Of a stretch of DNA of 64,000 bases, positions 55,028-63,617 are shown piece by piece. Every line of letters begins with the position of its first letter. The stretch's first letter is position 1. The notes under the pieces are model-generated. The model did not search any database. It was given only the letters and a program-made list of their open reading frames with translations, and was not told the origin of the DNA. The position numbers and the translations under genes were made by a program. The DNA is from an uncultured Candidatus Saccharibacteria bacterium (lineage in GTDB: Bacteria; Patescibacteriota; Saccharimonadia; Saccharimonadales; Saccharimonadaceae), in NCBI GenBank assembly GCA_927910745.1, contig CAKMNX010000026.1:7393-71392 (forward strand), read 5' to 3'.

Positions 55028-55220
55028 AACTCCTCTTATTTCATCGACTAATCTATCTTGCCCAGTATAGCACACTTGCCAGTATAGCCGCTAGATAACA
55101 GAGGTCACATCGATAAATGCTGGTTCATTTGTACTGCAGTTATTTCGCCAGCACTATTACTCATCATCACCTTGCGCTGCGCAGAAACACCTTGCGAACA
55201 ACCATCGGCCAACACGCCTC

Positions 55221-55248
55221 TTGCAATGACGATTTTTCTCAGTATACT
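55221..55248 (+). promoter_or_regulatory. Promoter of the ThrE-family gene
   Basis: TTGCAA (55221-55226), a 16-nt spacer and TATACT (55243-55248), 8 nt before the ATG, with no ribosome binding site: a leaderless arrangement. Confidence 0.7.
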
Positions 55249-55256
55249 AAAAAGCG

Positions 55257-56675
55257 ATGAACCGTCTCCACACCTTATTTTCACCTCTGCTTGCCCGCCT
55301 GGCTATTGGCGGTACGACCGCGCTGCAATCAGCACCAGTCGAGAAACTTGATGGTGCCCTCACACCCAATATGCGTGCTCTGCGCCTAGCAATGAGCATT
55401 GCTGACCAGCTTATTTCAATGGGGACACCAGCCCAAAATGTCGTTCATATGGCGCTCAGTATTACGGACACCTACTGTACCCGCAAAGTACATATCGACG
55501 TTATTTCGTCGCAGCTTATTTTATCGCAAGATCGAGGTAACGATTACGAACCACTGACACTCCTACGCACCATCCCACCGCGCGAGATCAACTACCAACA
55601 TATGCAATGCCTCCAGACCCTGGCCGCTACTATTGCCGAGGGAGCTCTCACCCTCGATGCTGCCGAGCGCGAGCTCGATGCTATCCTTGCCAAGCCACGA
55701 CGCTATCCACCCTGGGTAATTTATCTGGCAGGCGGCGGACTCAGTGCGGGCTCGGCCTTGCTCTATACAGCGTCGCTACCAGTGATTTTTGCCACCTTTG
55801 TGATGGGTGTGACGATTATGTGGCTGCTAGGCTGCTTAAATCGCATTGCTCTTCCTGTGTTCTTTACGCAAATCATCGCGGCAAGCGTTATTACATTGGT
55901 TGCAACCATCATCACGTGGCTTGCCACCAACCATTATCTCGATGTTCTTGGTATCATCAACCCAACCATTATAACTGTTAGTGGTATCGTGCTCTTGGTG
56001 GCAGGGATGATGATCGTTGGTGCCTTCCAGGATGCAATCGACGAATATTACGTGACGGCGACAGGTCGACTACTCAAAGTGGCAATGATGACAATGGGCG
56101 TGGTGATCGGTGTGATGATTGGCCTGTATACAGCGCGGCGTTTTGGGATTGAATTTGTCGCCACGCCCGATCAGTTGCAGCTGACTGGCACGATGTATCA
56201 GTATATCGGAGCAGCTGCTATTGCTGCCACCTTTGCCCTCGGCAACCACACTCAGCCAGTCGGCATCATCCTAGCTGGTGCAACTGGCATGCTTGGCTAT
56301 GATATATACCTCGCCATTACTGGCTGGAGCATGTCTGCTATTGCGGCCAGTGCGGCAGCAGGCTTGGTAATTGGCTTTATTGCGACAACCGCTTCCCGTT
56401 TGTGGCATATGCCTAGCCTTGCCATCGTCAATGCCGGAATCGTTCCACTTGTGCCAGGCGTCACGCTCTACAATGGATTAATGGGCGTCGTGACGACTGG
56501 CTCAAGCGAGGCAGGTCTACTGGTGCGTGCTGTCCTCATCGCTATTGCCATTGCGGCTGGTGCGTCATTTGGCGTGCTGATTGGCCGACCCACGCGGCGA
56601 AGCTTCCTCCGTCTACGCAATCGCCTACCACAGCGTCGCTTGCATCAACCTCACTCACCAAAGTCCACACCCTGA
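55257..56675 (+). CDS. Threonine/serine exporter (ThrE) family membrane protein
   Basis: 472 residues. The N-terminal ~140 residues form the cytoplasmic helical ThrE/DUF1212 part (ALRLAMSIADQLISMGTPAQ, LRTIPPREINYQHM). Then about ten membrane helices in two blocks correspond to the fused ThrE and ThrE_2 domains, with conserved NAGIVPLVPGVTLYNGLMGV near the end. ThrE exports threonine and serine in Corynebacterium; in a fermentative parasite the direction and substrate are unknown. The gene ends inside the convergent pheT end: the coding regions overlap by 25 bp. Confidence 0.88.
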   Translation: MNRLHTLFSPLLARLAIGGTTALQSAPVEKLDGALTPNMRALRLAMSIADQLISMGTPAQNVVHMALSITDTYCTRKVHIDVISSQLILSQDRGNDYEPLTLLRTIPPREINYQHMQCLQTLAATIAEGALTLDAAERELDAILAKPRRYPPWVIYLAGGGLSAGSALLYTASLPVIFATFVMGVTIMWLLGCLNRIALPVFFTQIIAASVITLVATIITWLATNHYLDVLGIINPTIITVSGIVLLVAGMMIVGAFQDAIDEYYVTATGRLLKVAMMTMGVVIGVMIGLYTARRFGIEFVATPDQLQLTGTMYQYIGAAAIAATFALGNHTQPVGIILAGATGMLGYDIYLAITGWSMSAIAASAAAGLVIGFIATTASRLWHMPSLAIVNAGIVPLVPGVTLYNGLMGVVTTGSSEAGLLVRAVLIAIAIAAGASFGVLIGRPTRRSFLRLRNRLPQRRLHQPHSPKSTP

Positions 56676-59225
56676 AACAGCACATGCTGCTCGGGTGCAA
56701 ACACTGTCCGGATGATCGAACGGACACGCTCAGCACTCAACGTTGCTTGGCTACTCGATAGCGTTAGGCGAAATGTGGTGGTTTGATGTGATGCATCAGG
56801 GGTTGCTTTGTAAATACTCAGTGGCGTGAGGTCGCGGATCGTTATATCTGGGTATGTTTCGCTAGCTCGAGTCATAGCGCTCGAGACTGCTCGCATGAGT
56901 TCATTATAGGTGACCTCTATACTTGTTTGGATCGAGATATCGCGGGCGGTAGTAGGGTAGCGACTAATTGGCTGGTAGTGCACCACCGTATCACGCCATA
57001 CCTGTTCCATCACATCAAGGCGAAGTGATGCCGCTGCAGTATAATCAGGTAGCTTGAAATGCTTCACTACTGCCGGGCGCAGCTCACCAACTACACCAAT
57101 AAGCTGCCGCTCGGGCTGGCTAGCCGCCTCGCTACTTTCCACCCAGATATGAGCCGAGCGATTGATGTCAAAAGGTGCATATACTGGATCATCTTGAGCT
57201 GCCGTGACTGGTGTATACACGAGAGTCAGACCGCTATCATGCGCCAGCTGATCTAGCGTTGCCCGCACTCGATAAAAGGCGGCACCAGCGTGTGGCTTTT
57301 TGCTGCTGTACACAAGATCGATCAGCGATTGTTCAGCTGGCAGACCATCCTCGCCCATTCGTGCTTTGGTGTGGCCCTTGCCGATTTCGAACAGCATAAA
57401 TTCGCTATGCCCTGCCTTAATATTAGCGTGAACTTTATCGAGTAAACTCGGCAGCACACTCAGGCGGTAGTACTGGAGATCTGGGCTGAGGGCATTTGAA
57501 AGCCGGAAGGCCTGGGTTGGGTCTTGGCCTGCACCTTTGAGCACGCGTTCGTGCACAAAGCTGTAGCTCAGCACTTCGTTGGCACCCGCCCTGGCCAGTG
57601 CCTCGCGCACAACGCGCCTTAGCTCACGGCGGGGGTTCTTACGCGCCGGCCGAATACGGCGCATGGGCAGCTGGCGCGGCACAGTATCAAAGCCGTGCAG
57701 CCGGCCAATTTCCTCAACGATATCCTCTTTGGTTTCCAGGTCTGTCCGCCAGAAAGGCACTTGCAGGCAGATATAGCCAAGCTCGTTCTCTGGGCCATGG
57801 CTGTGGATTTCGACGTTGTTAAGCAGCGTGCAGATATTCTTTTCGATAAGGTAAGAGCCAAGCCGCTGATTAATAAATCGACTCGTTATATCGATGGTTG
57901 CGGGCTCGTACTTCCCTGCAAAAGTACTCATCAAGCATACCAGCCGCCCCACTCGCAAATGGCTTAATATCCGCTACTTGGCTGGCCTGCTCGCCGCCCA
58001 CCATACCAATCAGCCGGTTCAGTACAGCCGCATTCTGCAGGGGTGACTGGCCTTTATTAAAGCGGGCCAGCGCATCAGTAAACACGCCGTGGCGCATGGC
58101 CATTTTGCGCACTGCGTACATGTCGAAGGTAGCGCACTCCAGCACAATCGTGGTGGTCGTGGCCGATACCTCAGTGCGGCTGCCACCCATAATACCGCCC
58201 AGGGCCACCGGGCCCTGCCCATCGGCAATCACTATGTCGTCTGGCGTCAGCTCAATTGTCTTACCATTCAGTAGCGCCAGCGTTTCGCCCTGCCGCGCCA
58301 TACGCGCGCCAAGCTGCCCGCCCTGGAGCGTATCGTAATCATACGCATGGGTTGGCTGGGCCGTCATTAGCATCACATAATTCGTCGCATCCACAATGTT
58401 ATTAATCGGCTTTGCACCCATCGCCACCAGTTGGCACTGCAACCAAAACGGGCTCGGCGCTACCTGCACACCGCGAATTGCCACCGCCATAAAGCGTGGC
58501 ACAAGCTGCGGAATATCGTTCGAAACCGCGAGTGGCACACTATCGCCATCGCCAAATACCTGCTCCAGGTTATACCAGGTAGGGCTCGTAAATGGTTGAT
58601 GGAGAATGCCAGCAATCTCGCGCGCCACGCCCAGCTGGCCAAAGCAATCTGGCCGGTGGGTAAACATTTTGTTCTCGATATCAAGCACATAGTCATCCAG
58701 GCCAAACAGCGCGGCAAAGTCAGCCCCTGGTTGCAAGGCCTTACCTGCTGGTAGGTCGCGCGGCGTCAGCGCTATAATCCCCTCGTGGTCCGTACCAATT
58801 GCCAGCTCATCAGCCGCAGCCAACATACCCTGGCTAAGCACCCCGCGGAGCTTGCGCGCATCGAGCGTAAAGGGCTCACCTTCAAGGATGCTAGCTGGCA
58901 CCGTGCTTGCAGGCGGTAGCCACACGGCCCACATATCAGCCTGCACATTGGGCGCACCGCACACCACCTGTACCAGGCCGTTTTCATCGCGCGGTACGTC
59001 CGGCACTGCCATGCCGTCATCAATTTTGGTCACACTCAGGCGGTCGGCATTGGGGTGCTTAGCGCACTCCACTACCCGCACCACGCGCGCGCCGCGGTAA
59101 CGCTCAGCCAGGTTCTCTACCCGGTCTACCTTACCAAGCTGCTGATTAATACGCTGTACCAGTTCGTCCACCGGCGGCAATTCAAAGTTAATAAGTTGTT
59201 TTATAACATTAAGGCTGACTTTCAT
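56651..59225 (-). CDS. pheT: Phenylalanyl-tRNA synthetase beta chain, frameshifted
   Basis: Frame one (59225-57870) has the N-terminal domain and EMAP/B-type tRNA-binding fold (RVVRVVECAKHPNADRLSV, VVCGAPNVQ), then the B3/B4 editing region (NNIVDATNYVMLMTAQPTHA). Frame two (57958-56651) continues with the B5 domain, the core fold (IGRLHGFDTVPRQLPMRRIR, VLSYSFVHERVL) and the C-terminal FDX-ACB anticodon domain (PISRYPTTARDISI). Removing one T from the T-run at 57920-57923 gives DEYFAGKYEPATIDIT and a ~857-residue protein. It pairs with PheS, which lies outside the window, to charge tRNA-Phe. TATACT lies 10 nt before the ATG. Confidence 0.95.
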
Positions 59226-59262
59226 ACTGAGTTATAGTATACCATCTCGAGGTAAAGCTGTG

Positions 59263-59715
59263 CTACTCTTCTCGTTTCTCGGAGGTGGAAATATTAGCGT
59301 GCTGCGTAGTGGCCGTCATATATTCGTAGATTGCCCGAAATAGCTCCTCAGGCAGTTCTACATGGCCAAAGCGCAGCTTGGGCGTGATATCGCGCCAGCC
59401 AGGCAGCGTGCGCAGCACCGCAATTGGTACCTCACGCACTGGCGCATGCCAGGCAATATCTCGTCGGTATGGGATGAACCCTGGGAACATCTCGTGCTGG
59501 TATACGTCATCGCCCGTTACGACACCACATGCCGTAATTGCCTGGCAGAGCTCGGCGGATTGAAAAGCCTGCTTGGGCGAATAATATAAGATATAATCAC
59601 CACGCTGCATGCGCGCAAGCGGCGCTTTCTTGCCATGGCAGAGCTGACAAAAGCCACCCTCTACCCCTATTTGGACGTGGTCTTTCGAGGCCACGCCGAG
59701 CCAATATCGTGTCAT
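59263..59715 (-). CDS. EVE-domain protein
   Basis: 150 residues; AGGAGGAGGATTT-ATG. Starts with the EVE hallmark RYWLGVASKDHVQIGVEGGF and GGFCQLCHGKKAPLARMQRGDYILYYSP, followed by ACGVVTGDDVYQHE, PYRRDIAWHAPVREVPI and LRFGHVELPEELFRAIYEYM. EVE domains are PUA/YTH-like folds that recognise modified bases in RNA or DNA and often sit near defence genes. Two Cys in FCQLC are unusual. Placed between pheT and EXLDI on one strand, at the start of the accessory right end. Confidence 0.8.
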   Translation of the reverse strand: MTRYWLGVASKDHVQIGVEGGFCQLCHGKKAPLARMQRGDYILYYSPKQAFQSAELCQAITACGVVTGDDVYQHEMFPGFIPYRRDIAWHAPVREVPIAVLRTLPGWRDITPKLRFGHVELPEELFRAIYEYMTATTQHANISTSEKREE

Positions 59716-59836
59716 AAATCCTCCTCCTGGATTGCTTTACTCGTGTAACAAACTTGCGCTACAAACCGTATTCTCTTTCGTCGTATATTAACGCTACTAT
59801 ATATAAAAGATACGAAATTATCTACCGTCTTATCTC

Positions 59837-60336
59837 TCAAATATCCAAATGCTCTACTGGCTGCTCCAGGCTCTGTTGCAAATTCTGCACAGCGCGCTCT
59901 GGGATATACGCCGCGAGCTCATCAATCGTATCGACAACCTCCATTCGCCCCCATTGTTTGACTGTCGCTGGATTGTCGTTGGTTTGCGTGCTACGCTGCG
60001 TGCCTGTAGGCCAATAGTTCCAGTCGGCGTGATTGCGCTCATAGTACACATAACGGCCCTTTTGCGTAAGATACACTCGTTGTTCGCGAAGAGCTGCTTT
60101 ATCCTTGCTATTGTCCTGTATATCTTACGGCCCATAAAAATCTTATGCTGATACACGCCATCCTTGCCAACGCGCAGCTGTACTTCATGAAAACCATCGT
60201 GTGTTGCTTGCTGCCGCTCAACTAACAAACGATAACCCGCCATCAGTGCTGCAGATAGACTCATACTAAGACCAGGCAAAGTCCCTTCAATATAGCGTTC
60301 GTCGCTATGTGAAAAATAGATTGTTTTATTAGCCAT
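59837..60336 (-). CDS. EXLDI-family protein, frameshifted
   Basis: Start at 60336 (MANKTIYF), with AAGGAGGAG upstream. Frame one holds KTIYFSHSDERYIEGTLPGL and GVYQHKIFMGRK; an indel at 60124-60126 (AAGAT, presumably AAGGAT) leads to the second frame, DIQDNSKDKAALREQRVYLT, QKGRYVYYERNHADWNYWPT, EVVDTIDELAAYIPERAVQ and the last residues EHLDI, the E-x-L-D-I ending that names the family (TIGR04342). The joined protein has ~166 residues, as usual. Function is unknown. The promoter region carries a perfect palindrome of PadR-box type, suggesting control by the PadR protein encoded 3 kb away. Confidence 0.85.
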
Positions 60337-60348
60337 CACACTCCTCCT

Positions 60349-60370
60349 TATATGTATAGTTATACATATA
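60349..60370. promoter_or_regulatory. Palindromic operator before the EXLDI gene (PadR-box type)
   Basis: TATATGTATA-GT-TATACATATA: 10-bp arms that are exact reverse complements. It contains ATGT-N8-ACAT, the PadR consensus, and lies directly upstream of the ribosome binding site. The PadR gene at 63268-63585 has a matching half-site ATATGTAT in its own promoter region (63600-63607). Confidence 0.7.
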
Positions 60371-60533
60371 TAGTATCTATCTTCTATTGGTATTGTCAAG
60401 GTTATTCGAGAGTGCAGTGCGTTACCTCTGTTATATTGACATAAAATAGCTATACTATCCAGAATATGCTACATTATCCGCCTGCTTATGCTACAATTAC
60501 ACAGGCATACAAGAACATAATCTGGAGGTTAAT

Positions 60534-61283
60534 ATGCATACCGGTATTCGACGAATGGGACAGCGTAACTGTATTTATAGCGCGCTCCGCCAAGAGCTGA
60601 TGACTGAAATGTTTCAGCGAACAGCAGGAAACGATGAGTCCGTCAATCACGAAGCTGATCTTAGTAAACAGTACTTTGCTATGGTAGGAGATAAAGGTAA
60701 GGTAACGGCCAAGGCGCACCTGCTTGCATCTATCGCTGCCAAACCGCCGACATTACTATGGGGCTTTTCAAATGCTCTGTCACGATATGGGAGCGCAGTG
60801 GAGCTTGCCCATAACGTGCACGATTACGGCCTCAAGCATAGCGAAGAAGAACTCACTGCAGACGAGGTTGCCTATACGCTACCAGATGGTACCGACCAAG
60901 CAATGGTAATTGCTGGCGTGGCACACGATATCGGCAGTGCCGCCATTAGTATTTTTGGCACCGAGTATTACTACTATAGCTTGCCAATTGGTGGAGGTTC
61001 GCGGATTGTGCTGTTACTAGAGAACCTTTCTGAGCCCGTGCCACCCATTACGCTTGACTACTTCTACTCACGCTTGCCACGCTATCTGCAGCAGGTGGAC
61101 GACATTGCATGGTCGCTGGAAGGTTTTGTGGAGTTGATACCAGGCTGGAGCATCGAGATGAACGACGATGATAACGGCGTCCACCACGCCCGCGTCACCG
61201 ATGATACTGGCACAAGTATCCGCGTCAGTTACCAATTCGATAAGTATGAGCGACTAAAGCGGCTTGAGTTTAATCACGACTAA
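60534..61283 (+). CDS. Soluble protein of unknown function, possibly DUF6882-like
   Basis: 249 residues; CTGGAGGTTAAT-ATG start. No signal peptide. The stretch AKPPTLLWGFSNALSRYGSA with AVELAHNVHDYGLKHSEEEL and MVIAGVAHDIGSAAISIFGT followed by EYYYYSLPIGGGSRIVLLLE resembles DUF6882-type proteins (WGxxN, then helix, then YYxP). The C-terminal ~90 residues (WSLEGFVELIPGWSIEMNDD...) may be a separate domain. A terminator at 61306 ends a monocistronic unit. Function unknown. Confidence 0.6.
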   Translation: MHTGIRRMGQRNCIYSALRQELMTEMFQRTAGNDESVNHEADLSKQYFAMVGDKGKVTAKAHLLASIAAKPPTLLWGFSNALSRYGSAVELAHNVHDYGLKHSEEELTADEVAYTLPDGTDQAMVIAGVAHDIGSAAISIFGTEYYYYSLPIGGGSRIVLLLENLSEPVPPITLDYFYSRLPRYLQQVDDIAWSLEGFVELIPGWSIEMNDDDNGVHHARVTDDTGTSIRVSYQFDKYERLKRLEFNHD

Positions 61284-61305
61284 TACTTGCTACCAGTGAT
61301 ATACC

Positions 61306-61339
61306 AAAAACCGCATTTGTATACTTAATGCGGTTTTAT
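61306..61339 (+). terminator. Intrinsic terminator
   Basis: AAAACCGCAT pairs with ATGCGGTTTT over an 11-nt loop, followed by ATTGT, 23 bp past the stop. Confidence 0.85.
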
Positions 61340-61473
61340 TGTGTTTTTTACATCAATATGACCTCTGTTGGCACTCTTGCTACACTGGTGTGCGCTCGCT
61401 TCAAGATATATAACCAGTGTTTGCAATTGACGCAACAATCCGGCATACTGGAGAGTACTAAAGGAGGACTGAC

Positions 61474-62463
61474 ATGACAAAACTAGACTATATCAGCCTA
61501 AAAAGTTGGGTTGTTGCTGGCCTGTTGAGTGTGACAGGGCTTGTGGCAGCAACAACGTTCCTAGCGCCAAGCCAAGCGGCCGCCAGTAGCGATTTGCGCT
61601 CAGCTACTATAAGCCGCAAGAACTACAACGAGGCGATGAGCAGCATCGACCAGCAAATCAAGCAAGAAGAGAGCGACAGCAGCATTCGCCCAGAGTGCCG
61701 CACTTACACGAAGACTCATGGCAAGCGTGCTGCAAAGGCCGTCCTCATGATTCACGGCATCAGCGGCTGCAGTAACGTTTACCGAAAGTTGGCAGATGAA
61801 TTCTACAACCAAGGCTACAACGTCTACGTCCCACGCGTACCCAAGCATGGCTACACCGACAACAAACGCCATGGTGAGATCTCTACCAAAGACATTGCCG
61901 ACTTCATGAAGACGAGTGCACAGCAAGTGAGCGGCTTGGGCGATGAGCTTGGTATTGTTGGTCACTCTGGTGGTGGTGATATGGCGACGTGGCTTGCACA
62001 GTATGGTAATGGCTTCTTTACGAATGTGCTGCTGCTTGCCCCATTTTATGAGCCAGCAGCTAGCCAAGCCCCTAAGTGGCAACTACCCGTCTTGCGCACA
62101 TTGTATGGTTATAACATCTTGCCAGATAAATTTAGCCCAAGTGGCTTGTCATACCGCGCACTCGGTAAGTATCTCATCGTCAAAGAGAACTTCAAGAAAG
62201 ACCTCGCTGCACCGGGCCTCAAGCGCGTTGCGACAGTGACGAGTGAGAGTGATGACGCTGTCGATAACGGTTTGGCGGTGAGCATTCCACAGCGCATGGC
62301 TCAGGCAAACAATGCATCATTCCAGCACTACAACCTGCCAAAGCGACTCAACATCGGCCACAATATGGTTGGGTCAACTGACGGCGGTATGGCCACCTAC
62401 CACCAGGCAATCTACACGCAGTACCTTAACCTCTACGAGGGTCGTCAAACTGCCGAAATCTAG
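61474..62463 (+). CDS. Secreted alpha/beta hydrolase
   Basis: 329 residues; AAAGGAGGACTGAC-ATG start. Signal peptide with hydrophobic core VVAGLLSVTGLVAATTFL and a likely cleavage after AAA (~36). Hydrolase fold: oxyanion segment VLMIHGISGCSNVYRKLADE, nucleophile elbow GIVGHSGGGD (Ser in GHSGG), acid VTSESDDAVD and base NIGHNMVG. Two Cys (PECRTY and GCSNVY) may form a disulphide. Substrate unknown; lipase, esterase or peptidase-like action on host lipids or envelope is plausible. It stands alone with its own terminator. Confidence 0.85.
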   Translation: MTKLDYISLKSWVVAGLLSVTGLVAATTFLAPSQAAASSDLRSATISRKNYNEAMSSIDQQIKQEESDSSIRPECRTYTKTHGKRAAKAVLMIHGISGCSNVYRKLADEFYNQGYNVYVPRVPKHGYTDNKRHGEISTKDIADFMKTSAQQVSGLGDELGIVGHSGGGDMATWLAQYGNGFFTNVLLLAPFYEPAASQAPKWQLPVLRTLYGYNILPDKFSPSGLSYRALGKYLIVKENFKKDLAAPGLKRVATVTSESDDAVDNGLAVSIPQRMAQANNASFQHYNLPKRLNIGHNMVGSTDGGMATYHQAIYTQYLNLYEGRQTAEI

Positions 62464-62483
62464 CTGGCTCTAGCACCCATAAT

Positions 62484-62518
62484 AAAATACTGCAGCTCAG
62501 TCAGCTGCAGTATTTTTA
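62484..62518 (+). terminator. Intrinsic terminator of the hydrolase gene
   Basis: AAAATACTGCAGCT pairs perfectly with AGCTGCAGTATTTT over a 5-nt loop, with the T-run in the arm and beyond. Past it, to 62710, I see no gene. Confidence 0.92.
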
Positions 62519-62710
62519 TTATATTTTTGAGAATATGAGACTCAAATTTCCTTAGCTATCTTCTCCCCTATTGTTTCTATTACAATAGACTACTGATTGG
62601 TCATTCTGCTGAGAGCATCGTGTGCGAAATTAGATACTCTCTTAGCACAATCAAAGGGAGTGTGAGGAGAAAACTTCAGAAAGAATAGAGAAAGTTTAAT
62701 ATTGCAGACC

Positions 62711-63251
62711 CTACCGCTGCTCGGCAATCAGCGTACGCTTCAGCCGGCGCAAGCCACGCCAGCACCGCACGCAAAGATAGCCATCAAAGAGTGCGACAAG
62801 TACCAACCCGTAGAACTCAGGCCGCTGCAAAACAGCTGGCGTTTGTACAAGTTTGTATCCGATATAGGCAAACAGCAACACAACGATCATCATCAGCAGC
62901 CCCATACGCTGCTTGCTAATGCGCTTCACCATTGCCAGGCGAGACTCATTATCGCTAAATATATCATCCTCTTCAGCTTCACTGCTTGGCCTGCGAAACA
63001 CATGAAAGCCATTGGCCGATGCAACATATTCCCAGCCATAGTCGGCATAGAGCTGCTGGTACTGCGCATTTTCTTCGCGCCGAGTAAGATTCTGAAAGTC
63101 GATTTTGTACGTATAGTGCGCCGCCGGGCACGGCTCGAATATATAAAAGAACGGGACAATAAAGCGTTTGAGGGCATACCCCTGCCGATGCTGCTCAGCA
63201 AAAAAACGCCTCCTCCTCTCCATACTCGGGCAACATGTAGTACCGACACAT
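62711..63251 (-). CDS. DUF2812 membrane protein, frameshifted near its start
   Basis: The true start is probably ATG 63251: MCRYYMLPEYGEEEAFFAEQ becomes readable when one T is removed from the seven-base run at 63200-63206, joining the frame from 63223. Then come GYALKRFIVPFFYIFEPCPA, YTYKIDFQNL and LYADYGWEYVASANGFHVF, the DUF2812 core, followed by two membrane segments (about 125-165). DUF2812 genes are typically coupled to a PadR regulator, as here, 16 bp downstream of padR. Function unknown; thought to act in membrane stress or transport control. Confidence 0.8.
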
Positions 63252-63267
63252 GATTCGTGACATTCAG

Positions 63268-63585
63268 TTATTTCCTTCCTTTGCTATTGTTATACAGTCG
63301 CTCGATCCGCCGCAGCTCGCAGGCTAATATCTCTTGGCCAAGTGGTGTGATATGGTAGATTTTGCGCTTGTCCTCTTCTCGTACGAAGCGAATTATACCG
63401 TCCTTCTCCATCTTGGCGAGCGTGCCATACATTGTGCCAGGGCTAATCTGCACCTGGCCGTCTGTCATATGTTTGACACGCTGACCAATCGTATAGCCAT
63501 GCATCTCTGCCTGCAGACAGAATAGGATATAGAACCCTGTCTCGGTCATCGGTGAGTAGATTCGTCGTAGCTTTGCTTGGATCAT
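63268..63585 (-). CDS. PadR-family transcriptional regulator
   Basis: 105 residues, the short PadR form. Winged helix with TETGFYILFCLQAEMHGYTI, the recognition part SPGTMYGTLAKMEKDGIIRF and the wing EEDKRKIYHITPLGQEIL; the C-terminal helix for dimerisation is short. Binds promoters as a dimer and is released by small effectors. ATATGTAT at 63600-63607, near TATAAT in its own promoter, may be an autoregulatory half-site; a full palindrome lies before the EXLDI gene. Heads the padR-DUF2812 unit. Confidence 0.9.
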   Translation of the reverse strand: MIQAKLRRIYSPMTETGFYILFCLQAEMHGYTIGQRVKHMTDGQVQISPGTMYGTLAKMEKDGIIRFVREEDKRKIYHITPLGQEILACELRRIERLYNNSKGRK

Positions 63586-63617
63586 GTGCGCTTTCTCAGA
63601 TATGTATTATACCTTGT

